Source: JAPWJZ01 sp041287865 (lineage in GTDB: Bacteria > Pseudomonadota > Alphaproteobacteria > Micavibrionales > UBA2020). Taken from it: 64,000 nt of DNA. The position numbers were made by a program, and so were the translations under genes. The notes under the pieces are model-generated. The model ran no database searches. It saw only the letters and a program-made list of their open reading frames with translations, and had not been told where the DNA came from. Shown in pieces: positions 55,201 to 64,000 of the stretch (positions are counted from its first letter, which is position 1; every line of letters starts with the position of its first letter). The stretch is from the NCBI GenBank assembly GCA_041287865.1, contig JBGGMV010000115.1:1-64000 (forward strand), given 5' to 3'.

Positions 55201-58200
55201 ACCGAAAACGCGCTCGAGGGCACAGCCGATACCGTCAATTCCGCCGTCACCTTCGCGCTGGGCGCGAACGTCGAGAACCTGACGCTCACGGGCGCTGGCG
55301 TCATCAACGGCACCGGCAACGCCGACGTCAACATCATCACCGGCAACATCTCCGCCAACACCCTGAACGGCGCAGCCGGCGCGGATACCATGATCGGCGG
55401 CCTTGGCAACGACACCTATATCGTCGACAACGCGGCCGATGTCGTGACCGAACTGGGCAGCGAAGGCACCGACACCGTCAGCTCCACCGTCACCTACACG
55501 CTGGGCGCGAACGTCGAGAACCTGACACTGGGCGGCGCATCCGCGCTTAACGGCACGGGCAACGGCGACGCGAACGTCATCACCGGCAACAACAGCAACA
55601 ACGTGCTGGATGGCGCGGCAGGCGCGGATACCCTGATCGGCGGCCTCGGCAACGACACCTATGTGGTGGACGATGCGGGCGACGTCGTGACCGAAGCCGT
55701 TACGGCCGGCACCGACCTCGTGCAGGCCTCCGTCACCCACACGCTGGCCGTCAACGTCGAGAACCTGACGCTGACCGGCGGCACCAACATCAATGCGACC
55801 GGCAACGCGGCCGTCAACATCATCACCGGCAACACCGGCGACAACGTGCTGGACGGCGCGGCCGGCGTGGATACGCTGATCGGCGGCGACGGCAACGACA
55901 CCTATGTTGTCGACAGCACGACGGAAGTCGTGACCGAGCTTGCGGCGCAGGGCACCGATACCGTGAACGCCGGCGTCAACTTCACGCTGGGCGCGAACGT
56001 CGAGAACCTGACGCTGACCGGCGTCGCCAACATCAATGGCACGGGTAACGCCGACATCAACACCATCACCGGTAACTCCGGCAACAACACGCTGAACGGC
56101 ATGGCCGGCGCGGATACCATGATCGGCGGCCTGGGTGACGACACCTATATCGTCGACAACGCGCTTGATGTCGTAACCGAAGCCGCGGCTGCGGGCGCGG
56201 ACACCGTCCAGGCTTCCTTCACCTATACCCTGGGCGCGAACATCGAGAGCCTTGTGCTGACGGGCGTCACCGCCATTGACGGCACGGGTAACGCCGACGT
56301 CAACACGCTGACAGGCAACAGCGCCAACAACACGCTGGACGGCGCGGTCGGCGCGGATACCATGATCGGCGGCCTTGGCAACGATACCTATATCGTCGAC
56401 AACACCGGCGACACCATCACCGAGAACACGGGTGAAGGCACCGATACCGTTTCGGCGGATGCTTCCTATACGCTGGGCGCGAACCTCGAGAACCTGACGC
56501 TGACCGGCGTCGCCAACATCACCGGCACGGGCAACTCGGGCGTCAACTTCATCACCGGCAACGACGGCAACAACACGCTGGACGGCGGCACCAACGCCGA
56601 CGCCATGATCGGCGGCCTTGGCGACGACACCTATATCGTCGACCACGCGGGCGACGTGGTGACGGAACAGGCAGGCGAAGGCACAGATACCGTGCAGACC
56701 GCCGCAGACTACACCTTGGGCGCGAACATCGAGAACCTGACGCTGACCGGCCTTGCCACGATCAACGGCACAGGTAACGGCGACGCCAACGTCATCACCG
56801 GCAACGCCGCCAACAACACGCTGAACGGCGGCGCAGGCATCGACACCCTGATCGGCGGCATTGGCGACGACACTTACGTCGTCGACGACGCGGCAGATGT
56901 CGTGACCGAAGCGGCGGGAGAAGGCGCGGATACCGTGCAGTCGACCGTCACCTATACGCTGGGCGCGAACGTCGAAAGCCTCGTGCTGGCGGCTGGCGCG
57001 GGCAATATCGACGGCACCGGCAACACCGGCGTCAACACCCTGACCGGCAACGAAGGCAACAACACGCTGGACGGCGCGGCCGGCGCAGACACCATGATCG
57101 GCGGCCTGGGCGACGACACCTATATGGCCGACAACGCGGGCGATGTGGCGACCGAAGCTGCAGCCGCAGGCACCGATACCGTCATCGCCAACGTCTCCTT
57201 CAGCATCGCGGGCTTCGTCAACGTCGAGAACCTGACGCTGACCGGCGCGGCCACAAACGCGACGGGCAACATTAACGTCAACACGCTGACCGGCACTGCG
57301 GGCGCCAACGCCCTGAACGGCCTAGGCGGCGCGGACACCATGATCGGCGGCGACGGCAACGACACCTATACCGTCGATGACTCCGGCGATACGATCATCG
57401 AGAACGCGGCCGAGGGCACCGACCTTGTGCAATCCGCCGCTTCCTACACGCTGGGCGCGAACATCGAGAACCTGACGCTCACCCTGCTGGCCAGCGTGGA
57501 CGGCACCGGCAACGCCGACAACAACACCATCACCGGCAACAACGGCAACAATACGCTGAACGGCATGGCCGGTGCGGACGTGATGATCGGCGCGGGCGGC
57601 AACGATACTTATGTCGTCGACAACGTCGGCGACGTCGTGACTGAGGCCGCGGGCGGGGGCACCGACGCTGTAATCTCGCAGCTGACCTACACGCTGGGCG
57701 CGAACCTCGAAAGCCTCGTGCTGGCAGCCACCTTCGGCAACATCAACGGCACAGGCAACACGCTTAACAACACCATCACCGGCAACGAGGGCAATAACCT
57801 GCTGGACGGCGCGGCCGGAGCGGACACAATGATCGGCGGCGACGGCAACGACACCTACGCTGTCGACAGCGCTGGCGACACTATCGTCGAAGGCGCGGGC
57901 CAGCTTGGCGACGTCGACCTCGTCAACTCCATCGTCACCTACACGCTGGCGGCCAACCTGGAGAACCTGACGCTTTCGGGCGCCAACCTCGACGGCACGG
58001 GCAACGCGCTGGTGAACACCATCACCGGCACGGCAGGCAACAACATCCTCGATGGTGCAGGCGGCGCGGATACCATGATCGGCGGCCTGGGCAACGACAC
58101 CTACGTTATCGATGACATCGGCGATGTGATCGTCGAGGCGGGCGGCGCCGGCACGGATAACGTGCTGTCCTCCATCACCTTCGATCTCAACCTCAATGGC

Positions 58201-61200
58201 ACGAACGTCGAGAACCTGACACTGACCGGCGGCGATTCCATCGACGCGATCGGCAACGGCGTTGTCAACACGCTGACCGGCAACGCGGGCAACAACACGC
58301 TGGATGGCGGCCTGCTCGCTGACACCATGGCAGGCGGTCTCGGTGACGACCATTATGTCGTCGACAACGCGGGCGATGTGGTGACAGAAGCTGCAGCAGA
58401 GGGCAATGACACCGTCCACGCGGGCATCACCTATACCCTCGCCGCACTTGCCAACCTCGAGAACATCACGCTGACCGGCGCCACCGCGATTAACGCGACG
58501 GGTAACGCCAGCGTCAACATCCTGACCGGCAACAGCAACACCAACGTCCTTGACGGCGGCGCTGGCGCGGATACGCTGGCCGGTCTCGGCGGCAACGACA
58601 CCTATACCGTGGACAACGCAGGCGACGTCGTGATCGAGCTGGTGGCCAGCGGCACCGACACCGTCAACTCCAGCGTTTCCTACACGCTCGCTGCCAACGT
58701 CGAAAACCTGACGCTGACCCTCGCTGCCAACGTCGACGCAACCGGCAACGGCGACGTCAACATCCTCACCGGTAACGGCGGTAACAACACACTGAACGGC
58801 TTGGGCGGCGCGGATAACATGGCCGGCGGCCTCGGCAACGACACGTTTATCGTCGACGAAGCCGGCGACATTGTGTCGGACACCGGCGGCACCGAACTTG
58901 TCATGGCAAGCGTCAGCTACGCGCTGGTTGCAGGCATCGAGAACCTGACACTGACCGGCAGCGCCAACATCAACGGCACGGGTACCAACGCGGTTGCCAA
59001 CACCATCACCGGCAACAGCGGCGACAACACGCTGGATGGCGGCACGGGCACCGATACGCTGATCGGCGGCCTTGGCAACGACACCTATATGCTTGACGTC
59101 GCAGCCGATGTCGTAACCGAGAACGCGTCGGAGGGCACGGATACCGTCCTGATCTCCGCCACCTACACCCTCGCGGCCAACGTCGAGAACCTTGTTCTGG
59201 GCGGCGTCGCGGCTATCAACGGCACGGGTAACGCCGAAAACAACACGCTGACCGGCAACTCGGCCGTCAACGCGCTGAACGGCCTTGCCGGTGCAGACAC
59301 CATGATCGGCGGCGACGGCAACGACACCTATACCGTCGACAACGCGGGCGACGTGATCGTCGAGATCGCGGGCCAAGGCGCGACGGATGCGGTAAGCTCC
59401 TCCGTCTCCTACACGCTGTCCGACAACGTCGAGAACCTGACGCTCACCGGCGCTGCCGTAAGCGCCACGGGCAACAACGACGTCAACGTCCTGACCGGCA
59501 CGACGAACGACAATACGCTGGACGGCGGCGTGGGCGCGGATACCATGATCGGCCTTGCGGGCAACGACACCTATGTCGTCGACAACGCGGGTGACGTGGT
59601 GACGGAAGCGGCTGCGGCAGGCAACGATACTGTCAACGCCTCTATCACCTACTCCATCGCGGCGCTGGCCAACGTCGAGCACATTACGCTGACAGGCGCC
59701 GGCAACATCAACGCGACCGGCAACACCGGCAACAACAGCCTGACCGGCAACACCGGCAACAACTCGCTGAACGGCGGCACGGGTAACGACACGATGGCCG
59801 GCGGCCTGGGCGACGACAACTACTTCGTAGACGCAGTCGGCGACGTGGTGACGGAGCTGGTAAGCGAAGGTACGGATACCGTGCAATCCTCCATCACCTA
59901 CGTGCTGGGCACCAACCTCGAAAACCTCACGCTGCTGGCGGGCGCCGTCAACGCGACCGGCAACGGCCTTGGCAACACCATCACCGGCAACACCTCGGCC
60001 AACGTCATCGATGGCGGCCTGGGTGCGGACCTGATGATGGGCTCGACCGGCAACGACACCTATGTGGTGGATGACGCGGGCGACGTGGTGAGCGAGATCG
60101 CGGGAGAAGGCACGGATCTGGTGCAGTCCTCCGTCAGCTTCACTTTGGCGGGCACGGAGGCCGAAAACCTGACCCTGACCGGCGGTGCGAACATCAACGG
60201 CACGGGTTCGGTGGTCGTCAACACCATCACCGGCAACGCCGGCGACAACACGCTGGACGGCGGCGCGGGCGCGGATACGCTGATCGGCGGCACGGGTAAC
60301 GACACCTATGTCACCGACAACGTCGGCGACGTGACGACAGAAAACCTGGGCGAAGGCACGGATACGGTGCGCAGCTCGGTCAACTGGACGCTAGCCGCGA
60401 ACCTCGAGAACCTTGTGCTGATCGGTGTCACCAACATCAACGGCACGGGTAACGCCGCGATCAACATCATCACCGGCAACGACGGCAACAACACGCTGGA
60501 CGGCGGCGCACTGGCCGACACCATGACCGGCGGTCTGGGCGACGACACCTATGTCATCGACACGCTGTCCGACGTGCTGATCGAAGCCGCCGGCGAAGGC
60601 ACCGATACCGTCTCTACCGGCCTGACCTTCACGCTGGCCACCAACTTCGAGAACCTCGTTCTCACGGGCGGCGGCAGCGTCAACGGCTTCGGTAACGCGG
60701 TCAACAACAGCCTGACCGGGAACAGCGGCGCGAACACGCTGGATGGCGGTGCAGGCGCCGACACCATGATCGGTGGCACGGGCAACGACACCTACGTCGT
60801 CGACGAGTTGGGCGATATCGTGTCGGAAGGCGCTGGCGCTGGCACGGATACGGTGCAGTCGGCCATCAGCTACACGCTGGGCGTGAACGTCGAGAACCTG
60901 ACGCTGACCGGAGCTTCCAATATCGACGGCACGGGTAACACGCTCAACAACGTCATCATCGGTAACACGGGCAGCAACGTGCTGAACGGCGGCACCGGCG
61001 CTGATACGCTGACGGGCGGGCTCTCGGACGATATCTTCTTCATCGAGAACTCGGGCGACGTGGTGACGGACTTTACCGCAGCACAGGGCGACGCGATCGA
61101 CATCGCCGACCTGCTGATCGGTTACGACCCCTTCATCACCTTCCTGACCGATTACGTCCAGATCACCGACAACGGCGGCAACAGCGAGATCCGCGTCGAT

Positions 61201-61314
61201 GCGGACGGCCTTGCCAACGGCACGAACTTCGTGCTGGTCGGCACGCTCACGGGCGTCACGGGCTTCACCGATGAAGACCTGATGGTGACCAACGGCAACC
61301 TGATCGTCCAGTAA
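52249..61314 (+). CDS. Giant calcium-binding repeat protein, type I secretion substrate
   Basis: 3021 residues. The first about 45 residues are RTX-like (NDTLNGLGGTDILNGNGGND). The bulk is 35 tandem copies, by my count, of an 81-residue unit: GGAGADTMIGGLGNDTYVVD, then VVTEAAGEGTDTVQSSVTYT, LGANVENLTLTGVA, and INGTGNxxxNTITGNxxNNT. The GGxGxD core in each unit suggests calcium-dependent folding. No signal peptide or adhesin, protease or enzyme domain is seen. The last about 80 residues match the end of the serralysin at 10574-14134, marking a type I secretion signal. Likely a surface-layer or adhesion/biofilm protein. No transporter is adjacent. Confidence 0.92.
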   Translation: MAVFTGTANNDALNGTTTNDTLNGLGGTDILNGNGGNDVLNGGTEADIMNGGQGNDIYDVENAGDTVNENALEGTDLVRATISYALTANVENLTLTGAAAINGTGNSLNNTILGNTGVNILSGGGGNDLLNGGTNADTMDGGLGDDVFVVDNAGDVVIEAAGEGTDTVQSSVNYTLGADVEKLTLTGTAVVGTGNILDNVIIGNSANNTLTGDDGADTLNGGAGNDTMVGGIGNDTYVVDKTTDVVTELGGEGTDTVQSSVTYTLGANVENLTLLGTSAINGTGNGDDNTITGNTANNTLNGMVGADTMIGLGGNDLYIVDDAGDVVTEGAAAGIDTVQTGTSYTLGANVENVTLTGVGNINATGNTLVNTIIGNAGDNTLDGGAGADKMTGGLGDDTYIIDNAADGITEATGGGTDTVQASSTYTLATNLENLTLTGVANINGTGNSAVNIITGNTGNNTLSGAAGADTMIGGAGNDTYIVDNALDVITEIGGEGTDSVTASISYTLGANVENLTLGGTALINGTGNTDNNTIIGNSANNVLTGDDGNDFLNGLAGNDTMIGGDGDDTYVVDRATDVVTEAAGEGTDTVQSSVTYTVGAEVENLVLTGTSAINGTGGAGTNTLTGNAVNNILDGAAGADTMIGLAGNDTYVVDDAGDVVTEVALGGLDTVNASITYTLGAEVESLNLTGIGNNDGTGNALANTINGNAGDNTLDGGLGADKLAGGLGNDTYVVDNIADTVTEATGAGTDTVESSVNHTLASNVENLTLTGIANINATGNAAVNTLTGNTGNNTLSGAAGADTMIGGDGNDTYIVDNAGDTVTEAALGGTDSVQSAVTYTLGADVENLTLTGTGTINGTGNADVNTITGNSGNNVLDGAAGADTMVGGLGNDTYVVDDMADVVTEGAAAGTDLVQTDITYTLGANVENLTLTGVSAIDGTGNALANTLTGNTANNTLDGAAGADKLLGGDGDDTYVVDNALDVVTENALEGTADTVNSAVTFALGANVENLTLTGAGVINGTGNADVNIITGNISANTLNGAAGADTMIGGLGNDTYIVDNAADVVTELGSEGTDTVSSTVTYTLGANVENLTLGGASALNGTGNGDANVITGNNSNNVLDGAAGADTLIGGLGNDTYVVDDAGDVVTEAVTAGTDLVQASVTHTLAVNVENLTLTGGTNINATGNAAVNIITGNTGDNVLDGAAGVDTLIGGDGNDTYVVDSTTEVVTELAAQGTDTVNAGVNFTLGANVENLTLTGVANINGTGNADINTITGNSGNNTLNGMAGADTMIGGLGDDTYIVDNALDVVTEAAAAGADTVQASFTYTLGANIESLVLTGVTAIDGTGNADVNTLTGNSANNTLDGAVGADTMIGGLGNDTYIVDNTGDTITENTGEGTDTVSADASYTLGANLENLTLTGVANITGTGNSGVNFITGNDGNNTLDGGTNADAMIGGLGDDTYIVDHAGDVVTEQAGEGTDTVQTAADYTLGANIENLTLTGLATINGTGNGDANVITGNAANNTLNGGAGIDTLIGGIGDDTYVVDDAADVVTEAAGEGADTVQSTVTYTLGANVESLVLAAGAGNIDGTGNTGVNTLTGNEGNNTLDGAAGADTMIGGLGDDTYMADNAGDVATEAAAAGTDTVIANVSFSIAGFVNVENLTLTGAATNATGNINVNTLTGTAGANALNGLGGADTMIGGDGNDTYTVDDSGDTIIENAAEGTDLVQSAASYTLGANIENLTLTLLASVDGTGNADNNTITGNNGNNTLNGMAGADVMIGAGGNDTYVVDNVGDVVTEAAGGGTDAVISQLTYTLGANLESLVLAATFGNINGTGNTLNNTITGNEGNNLLDGAAGADTMIGGDGNDTYAVDSAGDTIVEGAGQLGDVDLVNSIVTYTLAANLENLTLSGANLDGTGNALVNTITGTAGNNILDGAGGADTMIGGLGNDTYVIDDIGDVIVEAGGAGTDNVLSSITFDLNLNGTNVENLTLTGGDSIDAIGNGVVNTLTGNAGNNTLDGGLLADTMAGGLGDDHYVVDNAGDVVTEAAAEGNDTVHAGITYTLAALANLENITLTGATAINATGNASVNILTGNSNTNVLDGGAGADTLAGLGGNDTYTVDNAGDVVIELVASGTDTVNSSVSYTLAANVENLTLTLAANVDATGNGDVNILTGNGGNNTLNGLGGADNMAGGLGNDTFIVDEAGDIVSDTGGTELVMASVSYALVAGIENLTLTGSANINGTGTNAVANTITGNSGDNTLDGGTGTDTLIGGLGNDTYMLDVAADVVTENASEGTDTVLISATYTLAANVENLVLGGVAAINGTGNAENNTLTGNSAVNALNGLAGADTMIGGDGNDTYTVDNAGDVIVEIAGQGATDAVSSSVSYTLSDNVENLTLTGAAVSATGNNDVNVLTGTTNDNTLDGGVGADTMIGLAGNDTYVVDNAGDVVTEAAAAGNDTVNASITYSIAALANVEHITLTGAGNINATGNTGNNSLTGNTGNNSLNGGTGNDTMAGGLGDDNYFVDAVGDVVTELVSEGTDTVQSSITYVLGTNLENLTLLAGAVNATGNGLGNTITGNTSANVIDGGLGADLMMGSTGNDTYVVDDAGDVVSEIAGEGTDLVQSSVSFTLAGTEAENLTLTGGANINGTGSVVVNTITGNAGDNTLDGGAGADTLIGGTGNDTYVTDNVGDVTTENLGEGTDTVRSSVNWTLAANLENLVLIGVTNINGTGNAAINIITGNDGNNTLDGGALADTMTGGLGDDTYVIDTLSDVLIEAAGEGTDTVSTGLTFTLATNFENLVLTGGGSVNGFGNAVNNSLTGNSGANTLDGGAGADTMIGGTGNDTYVVDELGDIVSEGAGAGTDTVQSAISYTLGVNVENLTLTGASNIDGTGNTLNNVIIGNTGSNVLNGGTGADTLTGGLSDDIFFIENSGDVVTDFTAAQGDAIDIADLLIGYDPFITFLTDYVQITDNGGNSEIRVDADGLANGTNFVLVGTLTGVTGFTDEDLMVTNGNLIVQ
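52400..61060 (+). repeat. Tandem 243-base coding repeats
   Basis: Thirty-five direct repeats with a period of 243 bases inside the giant gene, differing by small indels. Several neighbouring units share long near-identical stretches (for example GCGAACGTCGAGAACCTGAC). Codon and composition bias make the opposite strand open over more than 3 kb in two places. The array is a candidate for recombination-driven length change. Confidence 0.92.
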
Positions 61315-61328
61315 GCCTGAAACAGATA

Positions 61329-61366
61329 AATCCCCGCCCTGTTAGGCGCAGGGCGGGGATTTTCTT
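61329..61366 (+). terminator. Rho-independent terminator
   Basis: A 13-bp stem (61329-61341 with 61349-61361) and 7-base loop followed by a T-rich run, 15 bases after the stop codon of the giant repeat-protein gene. Confidence 0.9.
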
Positions 61367-61413
61367 TTGTCCTTGGTTTGGCTATATTTCCTTGAAGCAG
61401 AAGGAATGTGATT

Positions 61414-63045
61414 ATGGATACTACTCCGCGCGATGTCATGAACTATGACGTAGTGATCGTGGGCGCAGGCCCCGCCGGCCTTTCCGCCGCCATCAGGCTC
61501 AAGCAGCTGAAGCCGGAGCTGACCGTCTGCGTGCTCGAAAAAGGCTCGGAGGTGGGCGCGCATCTGATGTCCGGCGGCGTGCTGGAGCCGCGCGCACTGA
61601 ACGAGCTGATCCCCGACTGGAAGGACAAGGGCGCGCCGCTGACGGCCGCCGTCACCAAAGACAAATTCCTGTTCCTGACGGCAACCAGGGCCTTCCGCCT
61701 GCCCACGCCGCCGCAGATGCACAACAAGGGCAATTATATCTTCAGCATCGGCATCTTCGGCAAATGGCTGGCCGAGCAGGCGCAGGCGCTGGGCGTTGAA
61801 ATCTACGCCGGCTTCGCCGCCGCTGAAGTGCTGTATAACGACGACGGTTCGGTGAAGGGCGTCGCCACGGGCGATATGGGCATCGGCAAGAACGGCGAGC
61901 CCACCGCCGCCTTTCAGCGCGGCATGGAGCTGCACGCGAAGCAGACGGTATTGGCCGAGGGCTGCCGCGGATCGCTCACCAAAATCCTGTTCGATAAATT
62001 CGCCTTGCGCAAGGATTGCGATCCGCAGACCTATGGCATTGGCATCAAAGAACTTTGGGAAGTGCCGAAGGAGAAGCACCAGCAGGGCTTGGTGGTGCAT
62101 ACCGCCGGCTGGCCCATGGACAGCAAGACCTATGGCGGATCGTGGATGTATCATGCCGAGAACAATGTCGTTTCCATCGGCTTTGTCATCGGGCTCGACT
62201 ACGAGAACCCCTATCTCTCCCCCTTCCACGAATTCCAGCGTTTCAAGACACATCCGGAAGTGCGCAAATACCTCGAGGGCGGCAAGCGCATCAGTTACGG
62301 CGCGCGTGCGCTGTCGGAGGGCGGCTTGCAATCGCTGCCCAAGCTCACCTTCCCGGGCGGCCTGCTGATCGGCGATACGGCCGGTTTCCTGAACGTGCCG
62401 AAAATCAAGGGCACACATGCCGCGATGAAATCGGGCATGCTGGCAGCGGAAGCGCTGGCCGAACTGTTCGGCGCGGGCGAAGCGACGGGCAAGGAAGCGG
62501 TGTCTTACACTGACAAATTCAAGGCCAGCTGGCTCTATGCCGAGTTGCACCGCGTACGCAATATCCGCCCCAGTTTCCATTTCGGCTTTATCTGGGGCTT
62601 TATCTATTCCGCCATCGACACGGTTTTCCTGCGCGGCAAGGCGCCATGGACATTCCACAACCGCGCCGACCATAGCGCGCTGAAAAAGGCGAAGGATAGC
62701 AAGCAGATCGAATATCCGAAGCCCGATGGTGTGCTGATGTTCGATAAAATGTCGTCGGTGTTTATCTCCAACACCAACCATGAAGAAGACCAGCCCTGCC
62801 ACCTGAAGCTGCGCGACCCGAGCATTCCGATCGCCAAGAACCTGCCCGAATACGCCGAACCCGCGCAGCGTTACTGCCCCGCCGGTGTCTACGAAGTGGT
62901 GACGGGCCCCGATGGCCAGCCGAAATTCCAGATCAACGCGCAGAACTGCGTGCATTGCAAGACCTGCGATATCAAGGACCCGGCGCAGAATATCGACTGG
63001 ACCGTGCCGCAAGGCGGAGGCGGCCCCAATTACTCAGGCATGTGA
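61414..63045 (+). CDS. Electron transfer flavoprotein-ubiquinone oxidoreductase
   Basis: Passes electrons from ETF, reduced by acyl-CoA and amino-acid dehydrogenases, to ubiquinone in the membrane. 543 residues from the ATG at 61414 (AAGGAA upstream). The N-terminal YDVVIVGAGPAGLSAAIRL binds FAD; GLLIGDTAGFLNVPKIKGTH is the second FAD contact; the C-terminal ferredoxin-like domain has RYCPAGVYE and NCVHCKTCDIKDP, supplying the four Cys of the [4Fe-4S] cluster. Full length for the family. ETF genes themselves are not in the window. Confidence 0.96.
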   Translation: MDTTPRDVMNYDVVIVGAGPAGLSAAIRLKQLKPELTVCVLEKGSEVGAHLMSGGVLEPRALNELIPDWKDKGAPLTAAVTKDKFLFLTATRAFRLPTPPQMHNKGNYIFSIGIFGKWLAEQAQALGVEIYAGFAAAEVLYNDDGSVKGVATGDMGIGKNGEPTAAFQRGMELHAKQTVLAEGCRGSLTKILFDKFALRKDCDPQTYGIGIKELWEVPKEKHQQGLVVHTAGWPMDSKTYGGSWMYHAENNVVSIGFVIGLDYENPYLSPFHEFQRFKTHPEVRKYLEGGKRISYGARALSEGGLQSLPKLTFPGGLLIGDTAGFLNVPKIKGTHAAMKSGMLAAEALAELFGAGEATGKEAVSYTDKFKASWLYAELHRVRNIRPSFHFGFIWGFIYSAIDTVFLRGKAPWTFHNRADHSALKKAKDSKQIEYPKPDGVLMFDKMSSVFISNTNHEEDQPCHLKLRDPSIPIAKNLPEYAEPAQRYCPAGVYEVVTGPDGQPKFQINAQNCVHCKTCDIKDPAQNIDWTVPQGGGGPNYSGM

Positions 63046-63088
63046 AGTCAAAATCCCCCTTCCGCCCGGAACGGGGTGGAAACCACAC

Positions 63089-64000
63089 CTGAAACAGGCC
63101 TTCAGGAAGCTGAAGCGTTTCTGCATTTATGTCGCGGTAATCACCGCCATCTACCTGCTGGCGCTGATCCAGCCCTGGGAAGCCCCGCGCCGGCCCATCA
63201 TCAACGACGTGACGCAACTGAACCCGACGGCGCTGGAAGCCTCGATCGCGCCGCGCAGCATTGCCGACCTAAAACAGATATTGAAGGAAAGCAGCGGGCC
63301 GATTTCAATCGGCGGCGCGCGCTATTCGATGGGCGGGCAAGGCTTTACCGAAGGCGCGCTGCATATCGACATGCGCGGCATGAACAAGATTATTTCCGTC
63401 GACAAGAAATCCATGACTGCGACGGTCGAGGCCGGCTTGACATGGCGGCAATTGCTGGACGAGCTCGACAAGCAGGGGCTTTCTCCCAAAATCATGCAGA
63501 CCTACAGCAATTTCACCATCGGCGGCACGCTGTCGGTGAATGCGCACGGGCGTTATGTGGGGCAAGGGCCCGTCATCTTGTCGGTCAAATCGATCAAGGT
63601 TGTGCTGGCCGACGGCAGCGTGGTGGAGGCATCGCGCGAGCGTTACAGCGATATCTTCTTCGCCGCCATCGGCGGTTACGGCGGCATCGGTATTATCGCC
63701 GAAGCCGTGCTGGAGCTAACCCATAACACCCGCATCGCGCGCGGCACGGCGCAGATGGCGGCGGCAGACTATGCTGCGTACTTCACTAAACTGGTGCGGG
63801 ACGACGCCAAGGCCGTCTTCCACAATGCCGACCTCTACCCGCCCGATTTCGACAAAGTGAACGCGGTCACATGGAAGCAAACCGATGATGCGGCGACCGA
63901 GCCGCTGCGTCTTGTGCCGCGCGACAGGATTTACTGGAAGGAACTGCTATCCCTCCTCGCCATTTCCGAAGTCCCCGGCGGCAAGGAATGGCGGCGCACG
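63089..64000 (+). CDS. FAD-binding oxidase (FAD_binding_4), truncated by window end, CTG start
   Basis: 304 codons are visible and the gene runs off the window. A basic N-terminus then a hydrophobic helix (CIYVAVITAIYLLALIQPW) precede the FAD_binding_4 domain: GPISIGGARYSMGGQG, KIISVDKKSMTATVEAGLTW, FTIGGTLSVNAHGRYVGQG and YGGIGIIAEAVLEL. That order is typical of D-arabinonolactone/alditol oxidase-like flavoproteins, anchored here to the membrane. No ATG, GTG or TTG lies in frame before the helix; the CTG at 63089 gives MKQAFRKLKRF as N-terminus. Follows ETF-QO on the same strand by 43 bases. Confidence 0.8.
   Translation, partial: MKQAFRKLKRFCIYVAVITAIYLLALIQPWEAPRRPIINDVTQLNPTALEASIAPRSIADLKQILKESSGPISIGGARYSMGGQGFTEGALHIDMRGMNKIISVDKKSMTATVEAGLTWRQLLDELDKQGLSPKIMQTYSNFTIGGTLSVNAHGRYVGQGPVILSVKSIKVVLADGSVVEASRERYSDIFFAAIGGYGGIGIIAEAVLELTHNTRIARGTAQMAAADYAAYFTKLVRDDAKAVFHNADLYPPDFDKVNAVTWKQTDDAATEPLRLVPRDRIYWKELLSLLAISEVPGGKEWRRT

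Noticed and set aside
53635..56646. A 1003-codon open reading frame on the minus strand inside the giant repeat gene
   Set aside because: It mirrors the 243-base repeats; the opposite strand codes for a clear RTX-type protein with a secretion tail. The minus-strand product is compositionally odd (Val, Asp, Gly, Arg-rich) and lacks a recognisable fold.
57322..59886. An 854-codon minus-strand reading frame in the same array
   Set aside because: Same repeat-driven artefact as above.
52400..61060. Regular repeats considered as a CRISPR array
   Set aside because: Units are 243 bases, contiguous and coding, without spacers.
63076..63726. A 216-codon plus-strand frame near the window end
   Set aside because: It is the +1 shadow of the FAD oxidase; the other frame has the FAD_binding_4 motifs.

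Overview
The window is GC-rich chromosomal DNA, most likely from an alphaproteobacterium. The markers that point there are an HdaA/Hda-type DnaA regulator beside a DUF2066 protein, a small aa3-type cytochrome oxidase subunit IV, a YdcH/DUF465 protein, a BcsS-type cellulose-associated outer membrane protein and an ETF-ubiquinone oxidoreductase. The order or genus cannot be fixed from sequence reading alone. I saw no tRNA, rRNA, insertion sequence or CRISPR array.

Layout. 1-5400: an ABC-2 exporter pair split by an unusual nested palindromic repeat, then a Tat-exported M15/YcbK-type peptidase, an esterase and a Bcr/CflA-type drug exporter. 5400-8900: seven small, unrecognised, tightly spaced genes on the minus strand, preceded by a 170-bp leader element. 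A second copy of this element precedes another unknown gene at 24.5 kb; it resembles phage C4-type antisense RNA regions. 8900-14200: an unknown conserved protein and a large serralysin-type RTX protease. 14200-24600: mostly small membrane or hypothetical proteins, plus phosphofructokinase coupled to a MEDS-domain protein, a repeat protein, a RelE-like fusion with a partner gene, a membrane methyltransferase and a P-loop kinase. 24700-33800: two hybrid histidine kinases with their own phosphotransfer domains, a CheY-like regulator, a cupredoxin-like protein, Hda and DUF2066.

33700-39000: a GMC oxidoreductase with a small Tat-exported subunit, next to BcsS and a BcsA-like cellulose synthase without other bcs genes. 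39000-52000: housekeeping and envelope genes (sodC, ndk, alaS, a HisN-like phosphatase, creA, a soluble lytic transglycosylase, a family 4 uracil-DNA glycosylase) and two Sel1-repeat proteins. 52200-61300: one gene of 3021 codons made of 35 copies of an 81-residue calcium-binding-type repeat. 61400-64000: ETF-QO and a truncated FAD-dependent oxidase.

How the parts connect. The serralysin and the giant repeat protein end in clearly related C-terminal tails, so both are probably type I secretion substrates of one exporter that lies outside this window. The most intriguing items are the duplicated leader element with its unknown small-gene cluster, a 31-residue C-terminal tail shared by two otherwise unrelated unknown proteins, and three genes whose natural N-termini begin only at CTG codons. 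Family assignments are from recognition of motifs, not from a database search.
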